Positions 51,309-63,594 of a DNA stretch of 64,000 nucleotides are shown here, piece after piece. The first letter of the stretch is position 1. Each line of letters begins with the position of its first letter. Made by a program: the position numbers and the translations under genes. A model generated the notes under the pieces. That model worked only from the letters and a program-made list of their open reading frames with translations, did not search any database and had not been told where the DNA came from. The DNA is from Eleginops maclovinus (Eukaryota > Chordata > Actinopteri > Perciformes > Eleginopidae): contig NC_086349.1 of assembly GCF_036324505.1 (NCBI RefSeq), forward strand, positions 23,832,247-23,896,246, written 5' to 3'.

Positions 51309-52666
51309 TCATTGTGGGAGGCCTTCCAGAGTGTGTGTGTCTGAGTAGAGTGTGTGAGGAGAGAGCTGCTCTATAGTGCTCTGCTGCGACTGAGTGGACA
51401 CTATCATTGGGACGCCGTGGATCACCACGTTCTGTCCGCCCAGGCTGAGGTTCGGCACCAGCAACGCACCATCCTCACAGTGTAAGGCACTCTCCTCCAC
51501 CTTAGCTGCTGGATCACACACTAAGGTGGGTGGAGCTGCTGTGGTCACCATGGCGGGAATCCCCTCTGTCACCACTGTGACTTCAGTGCCGCCCTCCTGG
51601 ATCAGAGCGTTCAGGCCCTCCAGTTCGGAGCAGGTCGTGATGAAAGTCTGCGAGGTGCTGCCGGAGTCCTGAGCGCTGATGGCGTTGTGCAGCAGCGCCT
51701 GGTGGAGCGGGTTGTTGGCATCGTCGGGGCCGAGCTGCGTCAACAACACCGTCTGGGGGTGGAGGGTGGCCTCTGCAGTCCCCCTGAGAGGTTGCATAGG
51801 TGCCAGCAGGTTGACCTGATGGATCATGGAGTTCACCACCATGTCCTGGTTCTCCGAGCTGAGCAGCACCATTTTATGCTGACTCTCCACAGCAGCTGGG
51901 ATTAAGGAGTTCTCTTGGCTCATAGGGTGGGGTACGATGATTTTGAGCTGTGCACTGCGGTAAGGAGCCATAGAGTCAGACTGGGAGATGCTCTGGGACA
52001 TTGTTTCAGTTTGGGTGGGGAGCTGCAGCTGCAACACACCTTGAGTGTCTCTGTGCTGCTTCTTGTGGCTCCGCAGGGAGTCTTCCCTCACAAAGGACGC
52101 GTCGCACGAGTCACAGCAGAAAGCCCGAGCCGCTTCCAGTTTGGCTCGGTACCTGGAGCCCACAGGATTTGGAGAATCAGCTCCACTTTTCCCTCCTCCT
52201 CCTCTAACACCTTTCCCACTGCTCCCTTTCTCAGGTTTATCTGAATGGCACTTCTTCTTGTGGATGACCAGGTTGCTGCGCTGCTTGGTGGCAAAGCTGC
52301 AGAAGTCACATTTAAAGGGCCGCTCCTCTGAGTGGATCCTCTCGTGGACTTTGAGCGCCCCCTTGCTGGTGCAGGAGTAAGAGCACTCGGCACACCGGAT
52401 TGGCTGGATGGGCTGGTGCTCTCGTGAGTGTTGCCGCAGAGCGTTCTTGCTGGCACACTGGAAATCACAGTAACCGCAGCGGAAGGAGTTCTCGGTGCCG
52501 TGTTTGATCTGAATGTGAGATTTCAGGTTGCCTTTCATGGCGCAGCGGTACTCACAGAAGTCACATTTGTAAGGTTTCTCGCCCGAGTGAATCCGGATGT
52601 GCCTCTTCAGGTCGGAGTTGATTTTGAACTTAGCATCGCACTGCTGGCACTGGAAAGGTGCATCCC
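51309..52666 (-). CDS. zfp64: zfp64 coding exon 6 (last)
   Basis: Acceptor GTTCCAAG. Encodes GDAPFQCQQCDAKFKINSDL and six fingers, the last CDSCDASFVREDSLRSHKKQ-H. A long Gln/Ser/Thr-rich tail follows, with the conserved FITTCSELEGLNALIQEGG, ending THTLEGLPQ with TGA at 51311-51309. Confidence 0.96.
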
Positions 52667-53861
52667 CTTGGAACGAAATAACACAAAAGATTCACAATGC
52701 GGTTCACTTAACAATATCATCCCACAGTTTCTGTCTTCCTACCTGTGTGTGAGCGGAGGTGTACGGTGAGCTGGCTGGAGTTGCGGCTGGCGTACGGACA
52801 GATCTGGCATTTGAAAGGCCGCTCGTCGTAGTGGATCCGCAGGTGCTTCTTCAGACTGCTGCTGTCTGCTGCTGCGTAGGGACAGTGTTTACACTTGTGC
52901 GGCTTCTCGCCTGTGTGTGAGCGGCTGTGCATGTTGAGCTTGTCCCGACGACTGAAGCGCTTGTGGCACAGCTCACATTCAAAGGGCTTCTCACCTGGAT
53001 GGAGGACGGAAAAATAAAATGTGTCAATACCAGATTTAAGTTAAAATTGGAGAACCACAAGGCAGTTACATACCGGTGTGGGTTTTGAGGTGCCGCTCCA
53101 TGTCTTTTTGGCCATACTGCGTCTTAAAAGTGCAACCTGTAAATCAACAGTAAAAGTGTTTTTTTTACAAGGTGTGTGTAGCCTGAGCGCAAGTGGAAAG
53201 TTAATCTAAAAGTGTCATAAATAAATAACAGCTAATGACGTGGAAGGAAGTACTGGTTCCCCTGCTTGGCAGTCGAAAAAGGAATGTGTTACAGTCGTAA
53301 AGGGCAAGAGGCACCGACCTGAGAAACAGCAGCTGTGTCTCTTTGAAGTCAGGGAAGGTTTTAATTTTTTGGAAGGTGTTTTCTGTGCTTTGGTCAGGAT
53401 CTTTTTGACACCTCTCATAACACAGGTCTGGTAGGTCTCCTCGAAAACAAACTCAGCACTGGAATCTGTGCAGGAAATGAATATGAGAGCAGACTGTAAA
53501 GCAAGTCTGGAAGGACATTATTGACAAAACCAGATCAATATTATTTATTATACCTGTGAGAGGGGCTGCTGTAGTGGTGGCAGTTGTGTCAGAGGTTGGT
53601 AAGGAGCATCCATTTCGTTTATGGGCAAGAAAAACATCGAAATTATTATACTGCTGCTTGCAGAAGCCACAGATATGGATGTCTGGGCTCACCTCCATCA
53701 CAACTGAATGTCCTGCAACGAAAACACAGATGCATGATATTTGAACCCTGCAACAAGATGACTGCAATATAATGACGCAAAAGCATGAATGGTGTAGTCA
53801 ACTTGGTTCGAGGTCTTCTTAACAGCCGCTTTTATTTACCTTCGGTGTTGTATGTTGCCAT
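51309..53861 (-). CDS. zfp64: zfp64: C2H2 zinc-finger transcription factor
   Basis: Nuclear DNA-binding protein with about eleven C2H2 fingers. From literature memory, mammalian ZFP64 activates the KMT2A (MLL) promoter and assists Notch targets. Six coding exons join in frame: 53861-53840, 53712-53554, 53465-53319, 53136-53074, 52994-52743 and 52666-51309; the total is 2001 nt, or 666 residues. Recognisable blocks are SPDIHICGFCKQQYNNFD (first finger, near residue 22), EFVFEETYQTC, SCCFSG-CTFKTQYGQKDMERH, CPYAAADSSSLKKHLRIH, CPYASRNSSQLTVHLRSH, GDAPFQC and the C-terminal SELEGLNALIQEGGTEVTVV. Order and spacing fit ZFP64 (human isoforms about 645-681 residues, from memory). All exons but the last are short and introns are 76-182 bp. 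No frame break was seen. Confidence 0.96.
52743..52994 (-). CDS. zfp64: zfp64 coding exon 5
   Basis: Acceptor CCATCCAG, donor GTAGGA. Carries three fingers: CELCHKRFSRRDKLNMHSRS-H, CKHCPYAAADSSSLKKHLRI-H and CQICPYASRNSSQLTVHLRS-H. Confidence 0.95.
53074..53136 (-). CDS. zfp64: zfp64 coding exon 4
   Basis: A 63-nt exon between TTTACAG and GTATGT, encoding CTFKTQYGQKDMERHLKTHT. It is found by its splice sites and family match. Confidence 0.93.
53319..53465 (-). CDS. zfp64: zfp64 coding exon 3
   Basis: Acceptor CCTGCACAG, donor GTCGGT. Encodes DSSAEFVFEETYQTCVMRGV, then a basic Lys-rich linker ending KRHSCCFS, the start of the next finger. Confidence 0.92.
53554..53712 (-). CDS. zfp64: zfp64 coding exon 2
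   Basis: Acceptor CGTTGCAG, donor GTATAA. Encodes HSVVMEVSPDIHICGFCKQQ and the rest of the first finger, then a Thr-rich linker (DTTATTTAAPLT). Confidence 0.93.
53840..53861 (-). CDS. zfp64: zfp64 coding exon 1
   Basis: ATG at 53861-53859; encodes MATYNTE plus one base, then donor GTAAAT. Too short to be found by open-frame search. It is chosen because it joins in phase to the exon at 53712 and sits at the 5' end. Confidence 0.8.
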
Positions 53862-54150
53862 TTTTTCGAGCTTGTTTTGCTGGAGATCAACTCATCTTCA
53901 ATGCATTCACGACGTCCATCATTGTGTTAAAGTGTACCGGCTCGAGTGGAGAAGCGAACAGCTGCTATTTCACCTTTCGTCATACTTCAAAATGAATAAA
54001 ATGCAGCGGTGTGGGAAATCAATGGGAAAAATAGTTTACTTCTCTTCTAACAACAAAATAGGTTTTACGACATGCTACGTGTGGTTTACGGCAGCGGGAT
54101 AAGCATGTGTTCTGTCCGGGCTACGTCACATGATGCCTTTGTAACTATAG
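53862..54150 (-). promoter_or_regulatory. zfp64: probable zfp64 5'UTR and promoter region
   Basis: Immediately upstream of the zfp64 ATG on the minus strand. Assigned by position only; no clear core promoter motif was recognised. Confidence 0.3.
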
Positions 54151-54307
54151 GAAAATCCTAATTTCCACCATGAGCAGGGAAAATAACATGATGAAAGTGG
54201 TGTTTAATATTGTTACACGACTAATTTTTTGACATAAACTAGAGTTTACAGAATATATAGTTTTGTATCTAAGTATAAACTATTTATATTTTCATTTTTT
54301 AAGTTAA

Positions 54308-54479
54308 CTAATCAAATAGCCGAATGTTTTCCGCTCTGTATTATTCCTGTGCAAAATAAGCTGGCTTCTGGTTGTCTTAATCATGACAAAAAGCACACAA
54401 CACGTAACCAATTCTTAGTTAAATTACAATAAAATCATAGACGTTGGATATGTAAAATTGTATTTACGAGTACCTGAAC
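54308..54479 (+). repeat. duplicated segment, copy 1
   Basis: Shares 'atgttttccgctctgta', 'gctg(g/c)cttctggttgtcttaat(c/t)at' and 'tatttacgagtacctgaac' in the same order with 58569-58731. Length is about 170 bp. Confidence 0.7.
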
Positions 54480-55207
54480 GCAGCATTGCCATTGTTGTGA
54501 TAATTTGAGTTTAGCCAAAGTGCCACTTTAGTCCTGGAAATATTATTTAATTATTCCAAAACAGTAAAGGAGACTTACTTATATATAACTTTAACATGTA
54601 AACAACATTGTTCTGGTTTATTCTGGCCATTGCAGTGTGTCTTCGTTTCTAAAAAGCCTTTAAATTACCGTTGCTGCCACCTGTCGTATTGAAAAAGGCC
54701 CACAATGGCCTAGCTATCATGCAAACACAATTTGTTTGTTGGGCAAATATCTGATAGTTAATACTTACCGACGGTGTCATGAAAGTCCACTGTTTGCCTG
54801 TTAAATTGTTTACAGAGTAACTGCAACGTTTGCACCTTTCAGTAAATAGCCCTATCCCTTGCCGTGGCACCTGCAACCGAGTTACACTCGTATTTGTCGT
54901 CTGAGAAGGTAAGCTTTCAATTGCTGTTAAATATACACACACACACACGCTACCATTTTTCAAGTAAGGGCAATTTACTAGGTTGTTGGTGTGAGTGAAT
55001 GAGAAAGCCTCTTTTTTTTTTAATGCCAGAGCAGTGTTGCTAGTGTGAATAAGCCATGAAAGTGAGTGACACACAGCTCCATTTTCAGTGGCAGGTCCTT
55101 AACTGCCTGATTGCCACTGTGAAGCTCAGGAATTTCCTTACGCTGACTTTCCTGCATGGCAAAGGCACAGGACTGATTCCTTCCATGCTGAAACAGCAAA
55201 TCCTTGA

Positions 55208-55208
<1 letters not shown>

Positions 55209-55290
<82 letters not shown>
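55209..55290 (+). repeat. (AC)41 microsatellite
   Basis: 82 bp of uninterrupted AC dinucleotide. Confidence 0.98.
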
Positions 55291-55294
<4 letters not shown>

Positions 55295-56559
55295 GTCTTT
55301 CAAGCCCTGCCCAAACGCATCTGACTAGTTGATTACTGCTGTCTCTGAACTTGATTCTGTCAGGATTGTCCCTGCAGATTTATATAAAAGGTAGGGTAAC
55401 AGTTGATGTCATATTAGTAGGAAAGTTCTGTTTTCTTAGGGCATTTTCAAAATTGATGACGGCAGTCCCAAAAAATAAATAAAAGAGACATGAAGAGGAG
55501 ATAATTAAATAAATCTGACTGAGAAGTGTGCAAACCTTATGCACATAAATCCCCCCACAGCAGTCAGTACAGTTACATGTGCATCAAAGACCGCATTCAC
55601 ATGTGACAACCAAATGACTTAGAGATGTGTTAATTAAAGAAAGACTTATGTCATGCTCCCAGTAGTGCAGCATGCTCCCTGCTTTGATGTAGACTTCATG
55701 GACTACAATCAAAGGACTTGTAAATCTGGGTTTTTACTTTTCACTCTGGCAGTTTATGAGTCTTAAGATTGAGGAGTTTAGCATGTCATCATTAGGTCTT
55801 ATTTATGAGCAAACACACAGTAATGTCATTATAAATATTCTCAGTAGGCCTGCAACTAGCTATCTCTTAATGGCAGGGGAGTAGTATTTATTTATATTTA
55901 CTATAATGCACTGTTACTATTTATTTCCAATACTTTTGAATACTTTATTTTATTTATTTGTATTTTTTAAAATCATTTTTTACTCTCTTCTTTTCCTATG
56001 AGGGGGGCTGGTTCTGAAGTTAAAAAAAAACAATAAAATGAAGAATAAACATTATTTAAATAGCAAATGTATTTGTGTATTTGTCCTTTAATCAATAAAT
56101 AACAAACATTATTAAAAAATGGGGGAAAAAGAAAGAAATCTTCACATTTGAACATCCAGAATGACAGAATTGATGCAATGTTTGCCTAAAATATCACTTA
56201 AATCATAAAGAAATATCAGAATGGCTGACAATTAATTTCCTGTTGATTGACTTATTATTCAAACTCTTATTTAGAGCAACTCAAACCCCAGTTAGTCACT
56301 TACATTTCCTACTGCTGACTGTATTCTCTCTACACTTGAAGTGAACTCTGTCCTTTTGCCAGAACAATAAGCTCTTTTTCATTTGTTGTACTCGGAAACA
56401 AAGTATCATTTTGACATCCTGCTGTGCCACGTCTAATTTGTAGCCTTGCTCATTTCCCCCATTCATCGAGACGCCCAAGAATCCAGTGAGTGATGTAATG
56501 TCCCTCTTTTCCCCAATGAGACAAGGGCAACAATAGGGAGGGGTGGTGGGGGGAGCGCC

Positions 56560-57125
56560 TCTGTCACATTATTTTCCCCCACAGAGGCACGCCAGCTGCT
56601 TACAGTTGCTTAATGGCTACGAGCTGTCACAAGGCATCACAGCCCGCTGCCACACAGGAGCGGCAGATGCTTTAATTGCACAATGACTTGTAGGTTGTCA
56701 ACAGCAATTATACCAGGCTTCCACCTGAGGGCACCCAAAGAACACCGTCTACTCACTTCACTGGCAAAACACAGGCCTCAGAAGCCTGAAAACCTGATCT
56801 GAGTGTCCAGACAAGAGGCGCAGACACATTCCCAGTCTCCTTTTTAGCTTAATGGTTTCTCCATGTGCCGCAATAACCTGGGCAGGATTGTCAGACAGCA
56901 GGCTCAGGACCCCAAAATCATATTTAGACATAAAATATTTATCTAGCTTTGTCACCTTAGGGCCCGCTGCTCGCCGTGTGCTGCGGCAGGTCATGGTGTG
57001 CAGAGTTTGAGTAATTTTGCTCATTATTAATTCATGTCATCTTTCTCTCCTTTTGCGATTCAGGGGAGGCTCGTTCGCCACCGCCAGCCCCGAGATTATT
57101 ATCATTAAGAGGAGGCAAATAAAAT
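56560..57125. promoter_or_regulatory. candidate conserved non-coding element
   Basis: Unusually complex, moderately GC, repeat-free sequence with homeodomain-type cores (gctttaattgcac, ctcattattaattcatg) and E-boxes (cagctgc, cacctg). An 88-codon open frame on the minus strand (57024-56758) has no recognisable domain or splice context. Regulatory nature is inferred from texture only. Confidence 0.35.
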
Positions 57126-57598
57126 GGTGAGTTGAAAGCTATGCTGCAACATGCGTCAGCTCACAGTTGCTCAAATAAGTTCTGATTGATATGTTCTGAG
57201 AAAATGTGCTTCGATATCCTGTTTATTCTATTAATAGACGGGATGGAAATTATAATCAACAACTGAGGAACCCTCGTAGTGACCTTCTGTTTATGTCATG
57301 TCAAATCGAATGGGTAAAAGATGTCTCGTGTTTGTTTCGAGCCATAAGACAAATTATACACACATGTATGAATTCCTTTGGTCAACAGCTGCCATCCCAG
57401 CGTCAGATAAAACAGAGCCAAAGTCTGGGAAGCATCACATGCCTCCCAACACTTCATCATATAAAAAGACACACAAAAGGCGCACAAGCTCACACGCAAA
57501 AACAGCGCTGTGTTCTTTGTATCTGCTAACTGATGCAGATGATAGGGCTGCAGATGAGTGCAAGCTAACCACAGACTACAGGGGACATGTGGCTTCAG

Positions 57599-58445
57599 AG
57601 ACAATAGCAGGCCAAAGAGGAGAACATACCATCCTCAGGAACAAGCGTGGATATAAATGAAGGCACAATTGCAACCGATTTCTTTGAAATAGTTCTTTAT
57701 TTGTCCTTTTTTTCCTGTTATTGTGTTCATGTACGCACCATATGTACCAAAGCAACATCTTTAAATGTGTGAAGCGACTTGGCAATAAACCAGATTCAGA
57801 TTCTGATCAATTTTGCAGACACAGAAGCTTGCACAAATGGTGATGTGTCTAAATCATGTGGTTGTTAGAGGAAGAGAAATGTGCGTTCCTACCTACCCAG
57901 AAGAGCCATACCTATCCAGAGAGACAATAGCAGGCCAAAGCCTTAGGAGAATATTCAGTTCCAAGGAACATACTTCGAAATAAATGACAACAAGATTGCA
58001 ACCATTTTATGTAATGATGTGTAAGATTTTTAGTTTTATACATGTCCTTTTTTTTTTACTATTATTGTGTACACACCATATGCACCAAAGCAACATCCTT
58101 GAATGTGTAAACCCACTTGGTAATAAACCAGATTCTGATTCTGATAAAGTTTTGCAGACACAGAATCTTGCACAAACAGTGATTTGTCTAAATCATGTGG
58201 TTTCTGTAGCTTTCTTAACCACTAAAAACAGCACATTTCTATAAAAACTGAGACAATAGCAAGCCAAAGCCTCAGGAGGAGAATACACCATCCTAAGGAA
58301 CATATGTGGAAATAAATGACAACATGATTGGAACCATTTTTGTCCTTTTTTCCTCTTGTTGGGTTCATGTACGCACCATATACACCAAAGCAAAATCCTT
58401 GAATGCGTGAACCGACTTGGCAATAAACCAGATTCAGATAAAGGT
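57599..58445 (+). repeat. three tandem diverged units of about 325 bp
   Basis: Units begin 'agacaatagca(g/a)gccaaag' at about 57599, 57922 and 58251. Each contains 'cgcaccatat(g/a)(t/c)accaaagcaa' and 'cttgg(c/t)aataaaccagattc'; the first two continue through 'ttttgcagacacagaa' to 'tctaaatcatgtggtt', while the third is truncated. The 'caataaaccagattctgattctg' part resembles a retroposon tail. Confidence 0.85.
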
Positions 58446-58568
58446 TCCACTCATGTTAATACGGCCAAAGTTACAGGCATTTAAAATGTGATTGTCAGAG
58501 GAGAACAAAAAGTGCTTTCTTGACTTTACTTGCACTTTCTTTTTCTATCTATTTGTCATTTGTCAGAT

Positions 58569-58731
58569 AAGTAATCAAAAAGCCAATTGTATTTCTAATG
58601 TTTTCCGCTCTGTACGAGGCATGTGCAACATAGGCTGCCTTGTGGCTGTCTTAATTATAGAAACAAGCGTACAACATGTACAAGACGGATAGATATTAGA
58701 CATTGACAATGTTATTTACGAGTACCTGAAC
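58569..58731 (+). repeat. duplicated segment, copy 2
   Basis: Homologous to 54308-54479 in the same orientation. The copies start about 4.26 kb apart. Confidence 0.7.
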
Positions 58732-60106
58732 CTTCTTAAAAAAAAACGAGGTGTTTTTAAGTCAAGTCTGCAATGGAAAGAAGCTGCTGTCAGTGTGTGT
58801 GTGTGTATTATGCTGGAGTGTCAGCAGGGGGTGTCCAAAATCAGGCTAGAGAAAGAGACTCTGTGCTGGTTTGAAACGAGGCACTGCTCCAGTTTGTAGG
58901 AGCTGACATTTTGGAACCAGTGGGTCAGCAAAATGGAGAAGACACAGAGATGTATCAAACTCAGCGAGGCATTTGAATACAGGATGTGGAATGTATTTCC
59001 TCTGGCAAAAGAGGTTGTGTTTTTTCGGTCTGCAGGGTTAACGGTAAACTAGAGGCCCGATGTTTATGAAACTTGGTGGAAAGGTGTGTCATGGGCCAAG
59101 GAAGAACACATGCCATTTAAGAGCAGATCAACCTTGGTTGGTCCATGCTTGTTCTTGTTTTCTTAGTCAGCCCTAATTATGGTTGCTGGGATCAAGAGGC
59201 AGGACTATGAAGGATAAAAAATCCTCACAATAAGTTGATCCTGATGAATTTACATTGCCCAGATAATCATTAGTATGTTAACATGATGAACTGAAAAGCG
59301 ATGTAGTAGAAGATTCAAAAATGAACAAACTCCCACAAGGTTTCTATTTTACTAAATTGTATTTCTTCTTCATGTATGCAGGGGGACCTTAAGATTATTA
59401 CCAGCCTTATTTATGTTTGATTCATTGTTTTTTTCACTTTACATGATTTTAACTTATATAATCTGTGATTCATTATAACTAATTGTTAAGATAAGTGATT
59501 TAAATTTGTTTTTATTGCCATTTTTAAAAGTTTCAAGCATATTTTTATCAAGAAAATGTCGTGAAATGTCAAGAAAAATCCAGCCAGGAAAATCCCTGCC
59601 CATACTGTGAAGTGAGAATTAACCTTATTGCACGAGCAGGTTCAATGTGTCCTCTCCGCTCTCACGTTGTGCAGAATCCACGGACAGAATATTTCTGGTT
59701 AAGACGGATCGACGGAGCTAAATCTAAACAAAAGATGTGTGCATGTGTGCGAGCGTGATGTCAATGATGTCCTGATGGAGGAGGGAATCTTGATAGTTAG
59801 ACAGATAACAACGAGGCTGGCTTATTCATGCCCTGCACACACACACACACACACCTGCAGACACACACTGGTGGATACACACAGGGCATCATCATCGTCA
59901 CAGAGGGAGAAAGGCTCATAATTGGACAGAGGTGTCTGTAGATAATGAAGCCAGACCTCACACCTGCCAAACCTTGGGGATTTCACTTGACTGGCCACTT
60001 AAATCTTCCTCACTCTGCGGGTCTGGAGGGCAAGAGAGTGAGTAAGGAACTAATGGAAAAAAAGCATGCGCTACAGGGAGGATCCCTGTCAGCATGAGTG
60101 TAGTGT
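58732..60106. other. intergenic, no gene recognised
   Basis: Contains short CA and GT runs. No exon or intact repeat body was seen. Confidence 0.45.
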
Positions 60107-60132
60107 CCCCCCCCCCCCCCCCCCCCATACAG

Positions 60133-60176
<44 letters not shown>
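60107..60176 (+). repeat. poly(C)20 followed by (CA)n
   Basis: 20 consecutive C (60107-60126), a short spacer, then about 21 CA units. The poly(G) complement and CA tract explain the spurious frames on both strands. Confidence 0.95.
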
Positions 60177-60177
<1 letters not shown>

Positions 60178-61308
60178 ACCCACCCACCCCAGCTCGTTCC
60201 ATACAGCACCCACCTCACTTCACTTCACTGTAAATCCTCTGGTGTCAAGGATTTCAGACGGAAATGGGGAAATGCTGCACCAGCTATTTTGTTTCAAACT
60301 CTCAAAACACTCGCTTCTCCCGAGTTGTCTTTGGTGACAGCGTTGTGTGCGGGAAGCGTATTGTGCCAGCTTTTAGTGGGTTGTCATTCCAAGGGGCTGA
60401 AAGGGAAATCAGATAGACGCTTCAGCGGAGAAACACTTCTATATGGAAAGTTTACCTGACAGTCATCAGTGAAGGCGTGACACTGTATCAGTGCTAGCAA
60501 AAAGCTACACCAATTAGGGATTTGAGTTTACCCAGACACAATCTTAACAATTCATGAGAAACAAAATGGAATTTGAATACGTCTTTCTTCGTGACTTGAT
60601 CCATAAATGTGTCTCGGAAGTGATTGTCAAAGGTATAGATAGAGCACAGGAAGCGATTTTATTCTATAAATACACAGCGGTGAAATGCAGCAGGGGGGCT
60701 ATCACTTTTTGTTAGCTTGTCATGAAGTCAGCCATGTCAGCTTTTACATACACTGTTGTGTCTGCTGTCAAAAGGTTGTAGCGGTAAATGGTAGGAATCA
60801 ATACGTTTGTAGTGCTAACGGACAAACATGGACACTGGTAGCTTTCCTTGTGGGTTAGCTGTATCCAGATAGCCGTCATATTGTACTCTTTATTCTTCAT
60901 ATATTGGGTAAAAAAGATAAACACTCGCTTGTCAAACTCTGCTGCCTTGGAGTGTTTGTGCCTCTACTGCTACCTGAAGTCTATCCAGAGATTTGACTTT
61001 TGGGCAAACCTCAATCATATTTCTCACCTTTTTAGAAATACTGATGCAGAGACAATAGTTCCTCCTGATGGAGATCCTTACGCACATCTGTATATGCTGC
61101 AGCAGCACACAGTCACTCAGAGACGTTGTTAGGTGTCAGAGAAAGTGCATGCAATGCTTTTCAAGTCAGCGGGATAATGACAGAACTGCACAGTGTTCCA
61201 CAGAGTGGTGCGGGAATGAGTCCGAAAACATGGAAATGAGTTAGCACTTTACAACTTCAGGTTTCTTTGTCTCAAAGTCAGCTGTTTTTGGTTGGATGCC
61301 TTGAACGG

Positions 61309-61371
61309 CGGCGGCTAACAAGGGACTAAATGAGCCTATTAAACGCCATCAGGCCGAAACGTTAGCCGCCG
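61309..61371. repeat. 11-bp inverted repeat with 41-nt loop
   Basis: CGGCGGCTAAC (61309-61319) and GTTAGCCGCCG (61361-61371) are exact reverse complements. Confidence 0.8.
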
Positions 61372-62319
61372 TTAGCTCAGTGCTGGTGATGTGAAGTCAT
61401 GCCACAGTGAAGTAGTTTGACTATAGCCTTACGTTAGCTTTTTGCTTCTGCTGATTGCGTTCAAAACTTTAAATGTGGTGTTGATTTGTGTAGATTATCA
61501 TGCTCAACAAAATGTGAAAGTATCACAGATCTTAATTTCTGCAGTATTTCAAAATCCACATTGCTTGTTGATGCTAACTCGAGGGTCTGCCTACAGAAAG
61601 ACGTCCTCACCGTACAACTCGATTGGGTGCAAAATCGGAATTGATTCAGAAATCGTTCTTATTCAGCATGAAAGGAGCGAGAAAACCCTGCCCACTGTAA
61701 TAATCCTGGATACTTTCAGTTTAATTTCCCAATGTCCAGGCCAGGTGGGAAGGTAAATGAGCCCAGGTGGCTAACCGGGCCTGTTATACCCCGGAGGGAG
61801 ACCTTGCAATCAACAGCAACACAAACTCCATGGTGATGGATAGTGTCACATGTCCACCTCAGTGTCTCTGCTCTAAGTGCTGTGGCTCACATCATGCTCT
61901 ACTGTCTGTGATAGATTATAGATAGACAGAAAACTGTGTGAGCACCGCCAGATTTGGGAAACGTGGTGTAACCGTAGACCGCGGATCATCATCGGCTCAT
62001 CTTTTCCCAGCTTGAACTGCCACAGGAAGACACTTTTAGTAGGTGGGCAACGTTCGCTAATGTGGATCTTCTTTCCAAATTTGCGATGATAAGCAACGCT
62101 GAAATGCGCCCTGAAATGAAATCACATGGAAACCGAGAGCTTATCAAGATGAAACTGTGCAATAATACAAGAATTATCCATCACCATCCATCATGTATTT
62201 GTTTGCAGGAAACAGATTACATGGATCTTAATTGAAATATTATTTTACCTTCATTTGAATTATTTATGGGGTTGTTGACTAGATTCATACCTCAGAGATA
62301 GAACACATTATGTGATGCA

Positions 62320-62321
<2 letters not shown>

Positions 62322-62355
<34 letters not shown>
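62322..62355 (+). repeat. (GT)n microsatellite
   Basis: 34 bp of GT dinucleotide. Confidence 0.95.
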
Positions 62356-62357
<2 letters not shown>

Positions 62358-62449
62358 CTTTTCTCATATATTATTCAAAAAGTAGAGTCTGAAAATGGTC
62401 TAACGTAGCCATACGAAGCATATCAAAGGGCCTGTCTTTGATACAATTT

Positions 62450-62960
62450 ATTTGAGATCCACTGGCCAGAGCCGAGCTGTCCATTGGCCGACCATTGCTA
62501 ATGAGATCGGGGGGTAAAATTGAGAGTGGTGGGCTGGCTGTCATCTGCTAGGTGATGGTTTTAAGACTAAGCAGTGATACTTCATTAATTAACCTTCACA
62601 TTCTATGTAGATCTGCTCATCAAGATGCAGTTAATTAAAGAAAGGTCATTCCAAGGGCTGCTGGGAAGCGGCATTATTACAATGGAGGGATGGCACTGCT
62701 TTGAGCGAGATAACACAGGGGAGGGTGGGGAGGGTGGGGAGGGGGGGGGGGGGGTGAGAGAAGGCGATCACCCGAACGCTAATAAAATGGCAGACCACTT
62801 GCCAAAGCCAGTTTCTGAACTGCAGAACACCTTGAAAAAAAAAGGATATATTTGAGTTGTTGTTGTTTTTATTTCTGACATCCTCTCTTCTTTTTTTTAT
62901 TTTTACAGAAAGACACATTTGAAAAAGCTTTAATGGAGAATGACTCGGTAAAATATTCAT
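62450..62960. promoter_or_regulatory. candidate conserved non-coding element
   Basis: Repeat-poor sequence rich in homeodomain-like cores (cattgctaatgag, cttcattaattaacc, cagttaattaaag, cgctaataaaatgg), interrupted by a G-rich run at about 62720-62755. Inferred from motif density only. Confidence 0.35.
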
Positions 62961-63594
62961 TACTCTCAATCGACAGCATCTATCTTTCAGCATCTCGGTA
63001 TAGTTTTCCTACTCTCGCTTCTGCAGCTTCCTGCCAATTTCTTGGGTGAATTCTACTTTGCCTGACCTTGCTCCGTGTAGAGAAAAAAAAAAAGCCATCT
63101 TGAGTAAATAAAAGGCCTGCCGGGTATGAAATAGTTATGCGTCATCCGTAAGTGAAATCCACTTCTAGGTGGTGACTTATTCATTTTGATTTCTGCCTAT
63201 CTGTCTATAAATCTATCTTTGTCCCTGCGTGGTGAAGCACAGCTCGAAATATGTGATTTGGAGAGTGAATCAAATCTGTTTTGTCATAAGACTGTATAAA
63301 AATGTGTCCCCATTAGACTCGTATCAATCAGTGAGAGGTTGTCTTGCAGCCCTGCGTACTGACACAAGGACAGGGACAGTTAGTGTGAAATAATGTCTGT
63401 TCGGTTGCCTCCTAGCCAATCCCATAAGTGAGATCAGACTTAGTGTTACAAATGGCTTTCTATAATGTTTTTGCCAAGTCTTATTATTTGATAATGTCCA
63501 CCCCCTCCTCTCAGCACTGTCTCGTTTGGATCCTTGGAACATGGATGTATGAGGACAAATGGATACATCATTGAAGGCGGGGCCCCTTTCAATC

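Noticed and set aside
56758..57024. 88-codon minus-strand open frame
   Set aside because: No family resemblance, no splice signals making a larger protein; better viewed as possible regulatory DNA.
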